This document shows, one piece after another, positions 34,903-44,930 of a stretch of DNA of 64,000 nt. A program made the position numbers and the translations under genes. The first letter of the stretch is position 1; each line of letters begins with the position of its first letter. Source of the DNA: Clostridium estertheticum subsp. estertheticum (GTDB lineage: Bacteria; Bacillota; Clostridia; Clostridiales; Clostridiaceae). The notes beneath the pieces are model-generated. The model did not search any database and was not told the DNA's origin. It saw only the letters and a program-made list of their open reading frames with translations. The stretch spans positions 4,393,001 to 4,457,000 of the forward strand of contig NZ_CP015756.1 of assembly GCF_001877035.1 (NCBI RefSeq). Reading direction: 5' to 3'.

Positions 34903-36054
34903 TTATAAAAAAAGCTCTTCGTAATCATGAACAATCTTGTCCCAAGAGTAAGAATCTTTTATTCTATTTGTAGCCCTTGTAGACATCGCTAAAATTTCAT
35001 TTTCTGTTAATTTTTCTGCTTTGCTTATTAAAGAAGCTAAATTGCCATCTTCATCACTAAAATACATAGCTCCATTTTTCCCAACTTCTTTATTAAAATT
35101 AACATCTAAAAGCAGATTAATATCCGTACTCGATAAAGCTTCAAGAAGTGAAGGATTAGTTCCTCCCACTGAATGTCCATGAATATATGCAAACGCTTCT
35201 TCTCTTATCTTTTTTAGAAGTTCATTATCATAAACAGTTCCTACAAATTTTATTCGTGTGTCGCAAGTAAAGTTCGTAGCCTTTAGTAATCTTTCATAAA
35301 ATTTATTTTTCTCGACGTTTGTAATTATAACAAGATCCTTATCAACATCCGATTTCATAAACTCTCTTATCATAGTCTCATAACTGTTCTCGGGTACAAA
35401 TCTACCAACAATTAAGTAATATTCTTTCCTTTTTATTAAGAAATCGTCAAAAAAGTTTGTTATAACATCATCCTTCTCCATTAGCTTAGATCTTCCGATT
35501 TCCGCTCCATAAGCTATAAATGTAGTATTAGGCTTGTACATATCATAATCTGTATTTATGTAATCCTCTATACCTTTTGAATCACATATTAGTAAATCTG
35601 CATGTTTTACCATCAGTTTCTCAGAAAATTTCCAATAATTCCTTACAGGAATACTCCATTTACTACGTTTCCATTCATGCCCATCAGGATTTATATAAAG
35701 CTTTATTCCCAAATCCTTGAGTTGTTTCTTGTAAAATGATATAAATGGACCAATACGACAAGCAAGAATAAGAACAATTGAATTAGATAATTTCTTTTCC
35801 TTAATATATTTTATTGATGTGCTTAAAGCTTGCAAATCATAAAGTACTGCTTTTGCACTACCTATGTCTTTTACATTAACATTAAAACATCTTGCTTTAT
35901 TATAATAAAACTCTTCTTCCTTAACATTTAGGCAAGCCACATGATACATGATATCCTGACTTTTTTTATAAAGAGTTAATTTATCTACGAAAGTCTCGAA
36001 TCCACCATAATTAGATGGTATTCCTTTAGAACCTATAATGAATACATCTGTCAT
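34903..36054 (-). CDS. DUF1972-type rhamnosyltransferase-like glycosyltransferase
   Basis: 383 residues. The opening FIIGSKGIPSNYGGFETFVD is the hallmark of the DUF1972 group (Cps2T/RgpA-like), many of which add rhamnose early in repeat-unit synthesis. The C-terminal half is GT4-like: YYLIVGRFVPENSYETMI, KFVGTVYDNELLKKI and AYIHGHSVGGTNPSLLEAL. The dTDP-rhamnose genes in the same locus support a rhamnosyl donor, which remains inference. AGAGGTG precedes the ATG. Confidence 0.88.
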   Translation of the reverse strand: MTDVFIIGSKGIPSNYGGFETFVDKLTLYKKSQDIMYHVACLNVKEEEFYYNKARCFNVNVKDIGSAKAVLYDLQALSTSIKYIKEKKLSNSIVLILACRIGPFISFYKKQLKDLGIKLYINPDGHEWKRSKWSIPVRNYWKFSEKLMVKHADLLICDSKGIEDYINTDYDMYKPNTTFIAYGAEIGRSKLMEKDDVITNFFDDFLIKRKEYYLIVGRFVPENSYETMIREFMKSDVDKDLVIITNVEKNKFYERLLKATNFTCDTRIKFVGTVYDNELLKKIREEAFAYIHGHSVGGTNPSLLEALSSTDINLLLDVNFNKEVGKNGAMYFSDEDGNLASLISKAEKLTENEILAMSTRATNRIKDSYSWDKIVHDYEELFL

Positions 36055-36091
36055 TTGTTTACACCTCTATTTTTGTTTTATAAAATTATAT

Positions 36092-36721
36092 TTAGTCCGT
36101 TTCATTTAGGAATACACCTATAATATTAGCATGCACTTTTTGAAGAATTTCTTTAGCCTTATGCGCAGATTTTCTTTCTGTTTTTCCTGATTTAACAACA
36201 AGAACACATCCATCAGTATATCTTGATAAAACCTCAGCATCAGCACCTATTGTAATCGGAGGTGTATCAATAATGATATAATCATAATCTTTCTTTAATG
36301 AAATTATAAATTCATTAAATCTTGATGATACAAAAAGTTCCGCATAATTTAATGTTACTGTACCAGACGTCAGTATAGATAAATTCTTTATCTTCGTAGT
36401 CTTAACTACTTTTTCAAACAATTCATCTCCGGATAAATAATTAACAAGTCCTTTATCATTTGTTAAATCAAACATGTTGTGTATATTCGGCTTTTTCAGA
36501 TCACAATCAACAATTATAGTTTTTTTACCACTTTTTGCAAGTAATAGTGAAAGATATGATGTTGTAGTTGATCTACCTTCACTACTGCCAGCACTAGTTA
36601 TCATAATAACCTTTTTTTCACTGTCCGCGTTTAAGAGTTGAATATTTGATATTAATCCGTTAAATGCTTTTAAATTAATTGAGTCTAAATTAAGATATTC
36701 TGTATATTTTGTTTTTCCCAT
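36092..36721 (-). CDS. CpsD/CapB-like ATPase, kinase motifs degenerate
   Basis: 209-residue P-loop protein of the bacterial tyrosine kinase family that pairs with the Wzz-like protein to control chain length. Walker A reads SAGSSEGRSTTT, with Arg where the family has the phosphate-binding Lys. Walker A' (IIVDCDLKKP) and Walker B (YIIIDTPPI) are intact. The C-terminus ends HANIIGVFLNETD without the usual tyrosine cluster, so autophosphorylation there is not possible. The start is ATG 36721, 9 nt after GGGAG; the ATG at 36730 is too close. The protein may act as a non-kinase regulator of its partner. Confidence 0.85.
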   Translation of the reverse strand: MGKTKYTEYLNLDSINLKAFNGLISNIQLLNADSEKKVIMITSAGSSEGRSTTTSYLSLLLAKSGKKTIIVDCDLKKPNIHNMFDLTNDKGLVNYLSGDELFEKVVKTTKIKNLSILTSGTVTLNYAELFVSSRFNEFIISLKKDYDYIIIDTPPITIGADAEVLSRYTDGCVLVVKSGKTERKSAHKAKEILQKVHANIIGVFLNETD

Positions 36722-36747
36722 TAAATCCATCTCCCTTCTAATTTATA

Positions 36748-37416
36748 TTAAATGTGCGATTTATTTCTTTTTGGTAAATTCCCTAGAACATGTAGACCTA
36801 AATATTTCTCTACATCATCTTTGGTCCTGATCTTATCATCAAAGAACCCTATAAATGTTACAATAAATACTGAAAGGAACAATCCAAGTAAAAATGCTAA
36901 TATTACGTTCATAGATTTAAATTTATTGTTTATAAGATCGCTCTGTCCCGAATTCTCCATTATTTTCATGATCTGCGAAGGATATATTCTCTTTACTTCT
37001 TTTGAATAAGATGTTATAACAGCGTTTGCTATAGCTATAGACTGCTTTTGAGATTCTCCACTAGCTGTAATTGTAAGTATCGGAGCATCAGCTGATACAG
37101 TAACCTCATAACTCTTTTGCAACTTTAAAGCTGGTACAGAACCTTTTAATAATAAGCTAGCGTTCCTTGGTATAGTACTAGAGTTTGCGATTTGCTCAAA
37201 TGTAGGACTTAAACTTTTCGCATTAACTATATCTTCTTTATTTCCTATTACAACGCTAGTTATTGTTTGATACATTGGTTTAGAACTTTTCATAGAATAA
37301 TAGCTAAGTAAAGTCGCTGTTAATGTTGCTAATATTGTTATAAGCAATATAATCCATTTCCCTCTTTTTAGAACATTTATAAATTCTTTATATCCTTTTG
37401 TAGTTTCGTTATTCAT
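36748..37416 (-). CDS. Wzz/YveK-type chain-length protein
   Basis: 222 residues with two membrane helices (about 20-40 and 170-190) flanking an extracellular domain, the Gram-positive CapA/YveK layout. The second helix leads into a cytosolic tail FFDDKIRTKDDVEKYLGLHV with the conserved D-D motif that contacts the partner kinase, whose gene follows 27 nt downstream. It sets polymer chain length and export. AGG/TGGAGG lies before the ATG. Confidence 0.88.
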   Translation of the reverse strand: MNNETTKGYKEFINVLKRGKWIILLITILATLTATLLSYYSMKSSKPMYQTITSVVIGNKEDIVNAKSLSPTFEQIANSSTIPRNASLLLKGSVPALKLQKSYEVTVSADAPILTITASGESQKQSIAIANAVITSYSKEVKRIYPSQIMKIMENSGQSDLINNKFKSMNVILAFLLGLFLSVFIVTFIGFFDDKIRTKDDVEKYLGLHVLGNLPKRNKSHI

Positions 37417-37472
37417 TTTAATACCTCCATGGTAATTGTTCTTTTTACTATATTGTTTTATTAATTTTAGAT

Positions 37473-38534
37473 CTATACACCTTTTATATTGTTATATACC
37501 AATTTGATCTTTACTAAAAACAATATCAATTCAACATTTCTTGATTTCATAGACTTAACAAGTAATTTATGGAATTTACCAATCACCTTGGAATCATCCA
37601 AATTCTTTCTAACTTCTTCATTATCTAATAAGTTTAATATTTCTTGGCTTTTACTTTTTAAAGTTGATTTTTGCTCTATTTTACTTCCCAAATTTAAAAA
37701 ACTTTTAGAGGAAGTTATCTTATAAAAATACTCAATTATACGATAAGTAAAATGAGTTGCTTGGTATTCCCTAGCATCCTTGCTATATTTACCCCATTCT
37801 TTAAGTTTACCTACGATAGTATCATTTTCGCTCCTTACAATATCCAAATAATTATCACAGTATTTAAGCCATACTGGATTTGCATTTTCAATTCTATAAT
37901 TATATAAAGCCTCTGAAATGACTATGCATTTGTCTATGTGCTGATAATAATTAGCATTAAAAATTGTGTCTTCACCACGTTTATAATCCTCAAATTTCAA
38001 ATTGTATTTTTTTATGATCTCAGCTTTGTAAATTTTATTCCACAGAGTATCTCCAATTTCTTCTTCTCTAAGAAAAATATAATTTGACAAAATTTCATCT
38101 TTTGTCTTAAAATTATGTTTCTTTGGTAATACAGTGGTCTTTTTTATAATTTGTCCATTTTTATCTACAAAAACATTGCTTTGCCCTGATATAACTAGAT
38201 CCACATCATTGTTTTTTATATTTTCATACATTTTTTCAAATAAATTGTTCTCATACCAATCGTCACAATCTAAGAATATAATATATTTACCAATGGATTC
38301 ATCTATTCCTCTATTTCTAGCGGCCCAGGTTCCTCCATTTTCTTTGCTAATTAATTTAATTCTAGAATCAATCTTTGCATATTCTTTGCACATTTCCTTA
38401 CTGTTATCAGTAGATCCATCATCTATTATTATTAATTCAAAATCTTTAAATGTTTGCTCCATTATCATCTCTAAACACTCTTTGATATACTTTGCTCCAT
38501 TATAAATTGGAACTATAATACTTATTTTCACCAT
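37473..38534 (-). CDS. GT2 glycosyltransferase
   Basis: 353 residues. The GT-A domain of family 2 opens MVKISIIVPIYNGAKYIKEC, followed by FELIIIDDGSTDNSKEMCKE, NGGTWAARNRGIDES and the DCDD metal-binding motif (IIFLDCDDWYE). The C-terminal part (about 230-353) is helical. It adds one sugar to the repeat unit on the cytosolic face. First of three consecutive GT2 genes on the minus strand; AAGGAG is before the ATG. Confidence 0.9.
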   Translation of the reverse strand: MVKISIIVPIYNGAKYIKECLEMIMEQTFKDFELIIIDDGSTDNSKEMCKEYAKIDSRIKLISKENGGTWAARNRGIDESIGKYIIFLDCDDWYENNLFEKMYENIKNNDVDLVISGQSNVFVDKNGQIIKKTTVLPKKHNFKTKDEILSNYIFLREEEIGDTLWNKIYKAEIIKKYNLKFEDYKRGEDTIFNANYYQHIDKCIVISEALYNYRIENANPVWLKYCDNYLDIVRSENDTIVGKLKEWGKYSKDAREYQATHFTYRIIEYFYKITSSKSFLNLGSKIEQKSTLKSKSQEILNLLDNEEVRKNLDDSKVIGKFHKLLVKSMKSRNVELILFLVKIKLVYNNIKGV

Positions 38535-38621
38535 ACTAACACTCCTTAATAATGACCTTGGGCGCTTTTAATCATAACCTTTAATTATACAAAATTCTAT
38601 TGGTAATAATAGCAATGTTTT

Positions 38622-39647
38622 TTACTTCATAACATTTTTAATCTTGTACAATAGAGGGAAAATAAGGCCATACGTTTTTGTTTTTATAAGCAATATATTA
38701 ACTTTATCTTTAAATGTTAGCTTACTATTCCTTATTATTTCTGAAATTTGTAAATTATCTACCTCTTTTGATACTATATCTTTAAACTCCGAGTAATATT
38801 TCTTATCTCCAGTTTCAGAGCTTTGTATAAAGTATTTATTATGTATAGCCCATAGGGTCTTTATCAAATAAACCCTATAATAATCTATTAACTCACCATA
38901 AATAAGCGGGTTTTTTGTTATAAAATCTCTCATTATATAACATCCATATATCATATCTTTCATTGATTTAATTGAAAATGTTCTTGTAAGTGATAACTCT
39001 CTTTGCCTATAATAATAAAGTGGCTCTATCATTGAATAAATCTTATTTGCGTTTGCAAGTAATAAAAATCCAACTGGAGTATCCTCACATACTACAAAAT
39101 CTGGAAATGAAATTTTGTTATCAAAAAAAAGTTTTCTTTTATGCAGCTTATTCCAAACATAACCCTTGATATCATTTAATAAAAACATCTTAAGGGCCTC
39201 ACCTTTATCTAAAAAACCTTCTTTATCAATTCCTTCTATTTTCTTATAATTAGAATCCTGAACGCCTTGGCCTTCTTTATACAATATGTAATTACAAATA
39301 ACTATGTCAATATTTCCATTAGTAGCTATTTTATACATTTTCTCAAACATATCAAGCTCTACAAAATCATCACTATCAACAAATGCTATGTATTCACCCC
39401 TTGCTGCTTTGAGCCCAGCATTTCGAGTTTCACTAATCCCACTATTCTTTTGATTTATAATAACTAATTCAGGAAATTTCTTTTTATATTCTTTAATTAT
39501 TTCATAACAATTATCTGTAGAGCCATCATTTATTACAATAATCTCTTTATTATCAATAGTTTGATTAATAACGCTATCTAAACATTTTGGCAAAAATTCC
39601 TCTACATTGTAAACAGGTATTATAATACTGACATCAACTCTATCCAA
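38622..39647 (-). CDS. GT2 glycosyltransferase
   Basis: 341 residues. GT-A fold: VDVSIIIPVYNVEEFLPKCL, KEIIVINDGSTDNCYEII, NSGISETRNAGLKAARGEYI and DSDD (AFVDSDDFVE). The start is a TTG at 39647, 8 nt after GGGGG; no better codon is near. The sugar donor is not predictable. It sits 13 nt downstream of the next GT2 gene on the minus strand, consistent with one transcript. Confidence 0.88.
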   Translation of the reverse strand: MDRVDVSIIIPVYNVEEFLPKCLDSVINQTIDNKEIIVINDGSTDNCYEIIKEYKKKFPELVIINQKNSGISETRNAGLKAARGEYIAFVDSDDFVELDMFEKMYKIATNGNIDIVICNYILYKEGQGVQDSNYKKIEGIDKEGFLDKGEALKMFLLNDIKGYVWNKLHKRKLFFDNKISFPDFVVCEDTPVGFLLLANANKIYSMIEPLYYYRQRELSLTRTFSIKSMKDMIYGCYIMRDFITKNPLIYGELIDYYRVYLIKTLWAIHNKYFIQSSETGDKKYYSEFKDIVSKEVDNLQISEIIRNSKLTFKDKVNILLIKTKTYGLIFPLLYKIKNVMK

Positions 39648-39659
39648 AAAACATTCCCC

Positions 39660-40628
39660 CTAGTTAGCCTTCTTTATATACATTACTTTTTTAACTTTAT
39701 GAAAAATGATATCCGTAAGTAAAATTCGTAAATATTTTGAGCGCATACAGCTTGTTAATATTAAATAAATTCTATAAATTTGATTTTTCTTCTTATATAG
39801 TTTTGATTTAGTAAGCCCATCTAATGCTAGACTATATTTTTTTTCTTCATGCATATTAATTTTTATGTTTTTTAAATCTTCTACTGTCTCATTTTCATGC
39901 CCATATTTAACCCTATCTTTATACATCTTAACAACGTGTTTTGAGTATAAAAGCTGTTGAAGGGAATTACTTTTGGATATTCCACTCTTGCGAATCCTAT
40001 ATCTAACTAAAAACTCATTAGTATTCCCAAGCTTACATCCATTAGTTATAAGTCTTAATAGGAAGTCATAATCCTCTGCGCATGTAATTTCTCTATAACC
40101 TTCATTTTTATCTATACATTCTTTTCTAAAAAACCAGGTTGGATGATTAATAAAATCTACATTTAAAAGGCAACTCTTTATTAATTTCATATCCACTGGC
40201 ATAATTTCATCTCTATATAATTCTTTTCCATCCTCATCTATATTGATACACCTAGCACCCATAAAATCCACATCCAAATGACTGCCTAAATATTCAATTT
40301 GTTTATCAATTCTGCTTACTAGTGATATATCATCTGCATCCATCCTTGCTATAAAATCACCTTTAACATAAGTTAAAGCTTTATTTAAGCTCCTAACTAA
40401 TCCAATGTTTTTTTCATTTTTAAAGAATCGTATTCTAGCGTCTTTTTTGTTATAAAATTTAATTATATTCTCTAACTTCTTATTATCCGGATTGTCTAAA
40501 ATAATAATAAATTCTAAACTTCTATAACTTTGATTTAAGATTGATTCTATTGCTTCCATTAACCATTTTTCTTTTTCATTATATACACTCATAATTACAG
40601 ACACTAATTGTTGTTTATTAACTTCCAT
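39660..40628 (-). CDS. GT2 glycosyltransferase
   Basis: 322 residues. It resembles the EpsE/WcaA branch of GT2: VSVIMSVYNEKEKWLMEAIE, SLEFIIILDNPDNKKLEN, NIGLVRSLNKALTYVKGDFI, then ARMDADDISLVSRIDKQ with the DADD motif, and EDYDFLLRL as probable catalytic ED box. A GAAGGAG site precedes the ATG. The start is 28 nt from the flippase stop. Confidence 0.9.
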   Translation of the reverse strand: MEVNKQQLVSVIMSVYNEKEKWLMEAIESILNQSYRSLEFIIILDNPDNKKLENIIKFYNKKDARIRFFKNEKNIGLVRSLNKALTYVKGDFIARMDADDISLVSRIDKQIEYLGSHLDVDFMGARCINIDEDGKELYRDEIMPVDMKLIKSCLLNVDFINHPTWFFRKECIDKNEGYREITCAEDYDFLLRLITNGCKLGNTNEFLVRYRIRKSGISKSNSLQQLLYSKHVVKMYKDRVKYGHENETVEDLKNIKINMHEEKKYSLALDGLTKSKLYKKKNQIYRIYLILTSCMRSKYLRILLTDIIFHKVKKVMYIKKAN

Positions 40629-40656
40629 TAAATCATCTCCTTCGGAGCTGCAATAT

Positions 40657-42168
40657 TTATTGTTTAATCCGACCTTTGCTTACGGCTGATATGAAGATTT
40701 TCTTCTCATATTTATTAAATCCCATAATCCAAAAAACTATGAAATATATTATTGTGAATAGAATACCAAACATCAGAATTGAAATATACGATGTCAAACT
40801 AAAGAGGGACAAAGCTAAGAATCCTAAACCAAATGTTATACTAGTTGGAATTACTAATTTTAATATGTTCATCCAAAAATATTTTATATCTAGCTTTATA
40901 ACAAATTTATAATATATATTGTTTGCTACTGCATTTATGATCATACCTATCGCTGTACCAATTGCACATCCAAGTCCTTGATATTTTTGAACTAGTACTA
41001 TTGATAAAAGTATATTTATGATAGCAATAGATAAGTATATGTATGCCTTCACTCTATGTTTATTCATCGCTTCTAGCATTGTCGCAAAAAGTGATTGAAT
41101 AATTGAAAATATTTGAGGAAACATTAGTATTATTGCAATGACATAACAGAATGAATACCCCTGGCCAACCCAACGCACAATAAATTGTTTCCCTACTAAA
41201 ACAAAACCTACAAAAATATAACTACATATGTAATATTGAATTCTACCTATTTTTGTTAATAATCTCATTAAATCATTTCTGTTTTCCTCGACTGTTACCA
41301 TCTTTGTAAGTTTTGGCAAAAACATACTTGATAAAACATTAGATAATGATAAAAAATATGTATTAAATTGTGATGAAACTGCGTATATAGCAATTGGTGC
41401 TGCTCCAACAAAAATTGCCAGTATTAGCTGATCTGAGTTCCAATATATTTGATACGCTATTGCACTAAGGAACACGAAAAATGAGTAATTAAATATCTCG
41501 GCAAATAGTGCTTTATCAAATCCTGCAAATTTTATTTTTAATTTTAATATCTTAAAACAATATATAACATTAACTAGTCCCAGCAGAATATTAAAAACCG
41601 TTGATCCTACAACCATTCCAAACGCTCTAGACCCAAATAACAATACAGTTATCATAATGGCAGGGTTCAAAATTGTTCTTAATAGATTGATTATTTTTAT
41701 ATACACAAATTTTTCATGTGCCGTTATTATTGAATTAAATATACTTAAAGGAAATGATAATGATATGTTAACTATAGCAACCATAAACATTTGCTTTGTT
41801 CTATTGATTTCATCAAGACTTAAACTCTTACTCATGATTTTTCCTAAGTTGAAATAAATTATTACTCCGACTATCATGGATATCAAACCCAAAATCAGAT
41901 ACAATGATAAAAACATTCCGTTTACTTTTTTTCGTCCATCCTCATTTTTCTCTACCATATATTTAGAATTATATCTAATAACGGCATTTCCAAATCCTAA
42001 ATCTAGAAGATAAATATAAGCTACTATTGAATTTACTAAAGAAAATAACCCATATTCAGCTTTTCCAAGTTTGCTTAACATAAACGGTGTATACATCAAT
42101 GAAATTACATTTCCAATTATTATAGTTATATATGTTATAATTACAGCTTTTTTCATACCGTTTTTCAA
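40657..42168 (-). CDS. Wzx-type flippase
   Basis: 503 residues with about 12-14 membrane helices in the MOP-superfamily polysaccharide exporter pattern: LGKAEYGLFSLVNSIVAYIYLLDLG and AVSSQFNTYFLSLSNVLSSM in pieces. It turns lipid-linked repeat units to the outside for the Wzy-like polymerase. The most plausible start is TTG at 42168, 5-6 nt after AAGGTG; the ATG 12 nt downstream is further from that site. Confidence 0.9.
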   Translation of the reverse strand: MKNGMKKAVIITYITIIIGNVISLMYTPFMLSKLGKAEYGLFSLVNSIVAYIYLLDLGFGNAVIRYNSKYMVEKNEDGRKKVNGMFLSLYLILGLISMIVGVIIYFNLGKIMSKSLSLDEINRTKQMFMVAIVNISLSFPLSIFNSIITAHEKFVYIKIINLLRTILNPAIMITVLLFGSRAFGMVVGSTVFNILLGLVNVIYCFKILKLKIKFAGFDKALFAEIFNYSFFVFLSAIAYQIYWNSDQLILAIFVGAAPIAIYAVSSQFNTYFLSLSNVLSSMFLPKLTKMVTVEENRNDLMRLLTKIGRIQYYICSYIFVGFVLVGKQFIVRWVGQGYSFCYVIAIILMFPQIFSIIQSLFATMLEAMNKHRVKAYIYLSIAIINILLSIVLVQKYQGLGCAIGTAIGMIINAVANNIYYKFVIKLDIKYFWMNILKLVIPTSITFGLGFLALSLFSLTSYISILMFGILFTIIYFIVFWIMGFNKYEKKIFISAVSKGRIKQ

Positions 42169-42177
42169 ATTTCACCT

Positions 42178-44265
42178 TCACCTCTGTTTCATTACTTCTA
42201 ATATTTTCTCATAATTCTTCATAGCAAATGTTTTATCATACTCTTTAATTTCTATCCCTTTAAGTTCCTTTATTAAACCAGGAATCTCCTCTATATCATT
42301 TACAAATTTGATATAATTCAAATCTTTAAGCCAAGCGTAAGTATCTTTAACTTTGTGATTGTAATTTGCGATAACAATACAAGGTGTAGATGTAATTGCA
42401 CAAAACACCATTCCATGTAACCTATCAGTGATAACTACTTGCACTTTTTTAAATTGATCCCATTTTTTATTTAATTCTTTTTCTCTTTGATTAACATTAA
42501 TCATATATTCTAAGACTTCATGTTCTTTTGTAATATATTCAGCTACGGTGTCTGTAATAATTATATTATCAAAGTTTTTCTCAGCCATATTCTTAATTTC
42601 ATCTTTTTGTGTTTGAGTTAAAACCCCTTCTCTATCTTTCCTAAGGCTTAGCAATGCACCATTTCGCTCCTGTATTGGGTTTGTTTTATTTAAATACATA
42701 ACAATATCTGGTGTTAAGATTACATTATTATTTGGAAAAGCTTCTTTCATAACACTATACGATGTGTCTTCTCTTGCAATTAATGTTAATTTTTTATGTG
42801 CATTATAAATCATTTTAGTTTTATCAAACTCTAATTTCCCATTTTCAGTGTCTTTGAAATATATTGATTGAGGAAATAAAATAATCTTATTATCTTTAAA
42901 TTCAGAAATGATCTTTCGTCTTCCTTCTTCTTCCCAGAAATACTCATTTCCTAAGTTTCCACCACCATGTAACATAAAAATATCATCTTTTTTAACATTC
43001 TTTTTTAAATTTTTTATATGCTTAATTAGATCCACTGTAGTAATCTCTATCATCTTAAAATCCTTAAAATTATCCTCTAACATCTTATTTTCCGCATATA
43101 CTATAGCTTGATCTCCCAAATTACCATGGTTAGGTGTTCCTATAAGGAAAATATGATTTTGTTCGGGCTTTGTTTCATATAAATATTTTGTTTCTTTGGA
43201 TCCTTTGCCTTTTAACTTAATATATTTCATTTTATTTAGAACTTTTTTAGAAATAATTGGTTTTAATAAATTTATTATTTTTGTCTTATTTTTCTTATAC
43301 CCTGGGTAAATGGTAGTGTATAAATTAGAATAATTAGCTATAAACATTAAGGACAATTTCTGTTTTAATCCCATTTCATCACTATTTCTTAGGATAGAAT
43401 AATTTTGTTTTAATTTACCTATAATTTCGTTTATTTCAATAACATAATCATCCGTGCCGTAATCAAGTAACAACATATCATTTAAGCAAAAATGTAATCT
43501 ATTAAATAACTGCTTGTCACACATGTCGCCAAGTAATGGTTCTAGGCTTTTAATATATTCTAAACACTTGATATTCGCTAGGCAATAATCGTATCTTTTA
43601 CTGGCAGTGTTGCTACCACAGATACTGTCGCCCCTTAACAAATAATAATATTTCGGACTTTTTATATCTACAATTTTATTTGATTTTGAAAACAATTTAT
43701 ATGTAGTAAATATATCCTCATAATACTTTCCTTCTGGATATCTAATATCATTAAATAATTCTTTCTTATAAAGCTTGTCCCATGCAAAGTTCTTCATGCC
43801 GCTATATTCATCAAGAACTAGTTCTGATAATGCTTCACTTCTTGTAAATACCTCGGCTTTTTCACTATCTGAGATTGTTGTTATTCTACTACCATCTACA
43901 ATATATCTACCACAAACTGAAATATCAGCCTTATGAGAAGTCAAAGCATTATATAATGATTCATACATATCGCTTTCTATCCAATCATCACTATCGATAA
44001 ATCCTAGGTATTCACCACTTGCAATATCTATTCCAGCATTTCTTGCAGAACTTAATCCGCCATTTTTTTTATGTATTACTTTTATCCTTTTATCTTTTGA
44101 TCTATACTCATCGCAAATATCTCCACATTTATCGGGAGATCCATCATCAACAAGTATAATTTCAAGATTTTCATATGATTGCCCTAATATACTATCAACA
44201 CAGTTTCTTATATAAACCTCCACATTGTAAATTGGTACTATAATTGAAATCAAGGGGTTGTTCAT
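42178..44265 (-). CDS. Fusion of GT2 glycosyltransferase and polysaccharide pyruvyl transferase
   Basis: 695 residues with two enzymes in one chain. Residues 1-250 are a GT2 domain (LISIIVPIYNVEVYIRNCVD, IILVDDGSPDKCGD, GFIDSDDWIE). After a helical linker, residues about 365-690 match polysaccharide pyruvyl transferases (CsaB/EpsO family): FLIGTPNHGNLGDQAIVYAE, MLHGGGNLGNEY, ILFPQSIYF and VVITDRLHGMVFCAI. The pyruvyl domain transfers pyruvate from phosphoenolpyruvate to form a ketal on a sugar. The fusion suggests that the sugar added by the first half is pyruvylated by the second half. AGGAG precedes the ATG. Confidence 0.9.
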   Translation of the reverse strand: MNNPLISIIVPIYNVEVYIRNCVDSILGQSYENLEIILVDDGSPDKCGDICDEYRSKDKRIKVIHKKNGGLSSARNAGIDIASGEYLGFIDSDDWIESDMYESLYNALTSHKADISVCGRYIVDGSRITTISDSEKAEVFTRSEALSELVLDEYSGMKNFAWDKLYKKELFNDIRYPEGKYYEDIFTTYKLFSKSNKIVDIKSPKYYYLLRGDSICGSNTASKRYDYCLANIKCLEYIKSLEPLLGDMCDKQLFNRLHFCLNDMLLLDYGTDDYVIEINEIIGKLKQNYSILRNSDEMGLKQKLSLMFIANYSNLYTTIYPGYKKNKTKIINLLKPIISKKVLNKMKYIKLKGKGSKETKYLYETKPEQNHIFLIGTPNHGNLGDQAIVYAENKMLEDNFKDFKMIEITTVDLIKHIKNLKKNVKKDDIFMLHGGGNLGNEYFWEEEGRRKIISEFKDNKIILFPQSIYFKDTENGKLEFDKTKMIYNAHKKLTLIAREDTSYSVMKEAFPNNNVILTPDIVMYLNKTNPIQERNGALLSLRKDREGVLTQTQKDEIKNMAEKNFDNIIITDTVAEYITKEHEVLEYMINVNQREKELNKKWDQFKKVQVVITDRLHGMVFCAITSTPCIVIANYNHKVKDTYAWLKDLNYIKFVNDIEEIPGLIKELKGIEIKEYDKTFAMKNYEKILEVMKQR

Positions 44266-44345
44266 TAAATCATCTCCTATCTCTTTAAGTTATTCATCAC
44301 TTTCAGTGCTGTATTCATCACCTATGTTGCTGTTAAATTGAAATA

Positions 44346-44368
44346 CTAACGACATAAAATGTCGTTAG
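44346..44368 (-). other. Hairpin between rfbC and the fusion gene
   Basis: Perfect palindrome CTAACGACAT-AAA-TGTCGTTAG-type stem beginning on the last bases of rfbC, with no T run. Located at an unusually long (about 100 nt) intra-operon gap, it may be an RNA processing or 3' stabilising site that separates precursor genes from transferase genes. Confidence 0.45.
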
Positions 44369-44922
44369 AATTTCACATTTGTAGCTTTTAATCCTTGTGC
44401 TTTTTTATCTTTCTCTGAAAGTAGTACTTCCCCTATACCGTCTAGTGGCCACTCCACTGCTATGTCCGAATCATTCCAGGTTATTGAACCTTCAAATTCA
44501 GGATGATATAAATTAGTACATTTATATACAAAAGTTGCTTCATCTGATGTTACAAGGAATCCATGAGCAAACCCTTCTGGTACATAAAACTGCCTTCTAT
44601 TCTCTCCGCTAAGCATTACACCAAACCATTTACCATACGTTTGGGAGTTTTTCCTTAAATCCACAGCTACATCAAACACTTCACCGCTTAGAACTCTTAC
44701 AAGTTTTCCTTGAGAATACTCCCTTTGAAAATGTAATCCCCTAAGTACTCCCTTTTTAGATTTAGATTCATTATCTTGAACAAATACCATATCGAGTCCT
44801 GCTTCTTTAAACTCATCATAGTTATATGTCTCCATAAAATATCCTCTGTTATCTCCAAAAACTGTAGGTTCTATTATATATAAATCTTTTATTTCAGTCC
44901 TTATAAACTTAAATTTTCCCAT
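44365..44922 (-). CDS. rfbC: dTDP-4-dehydrorhamnose 3,5-epimerase
   Basis: 185 residues, cupin fold. Conserved blocks: FGDNRGYFMETYNYDEF, FVQDNESKSKKGVLRGLHFQ with the catalytic His after LRGL, GEVFDVAVDLRKNSQTYGKW, FYVPEGFAHGFLV and the YKCTNLYHPE region. Third step of dTDP-rhamnose synthesis. It follows rfbB by 8 nt on the minus strand. Confidence 0.96.
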   Translation of the reverse strand: MGKFKFIRTEIKDLYIIEPTVFGDNRGYFMETYNYDEFKEAGLDMVFVQDNESKSKKGVLRGLHFQREYSQGKLVRVLSGEVFDVAVDLRKNSQTYGKWFGVMLSGENRRQFYVPEGFAHGFLVTSDEATFVYKCTNLYHPEFEGSITWNDSDIAVEWPLDGIGEVLLSEKDKKAQGLKATNVKF

Positions 44923-44930
44923 TATATTTC

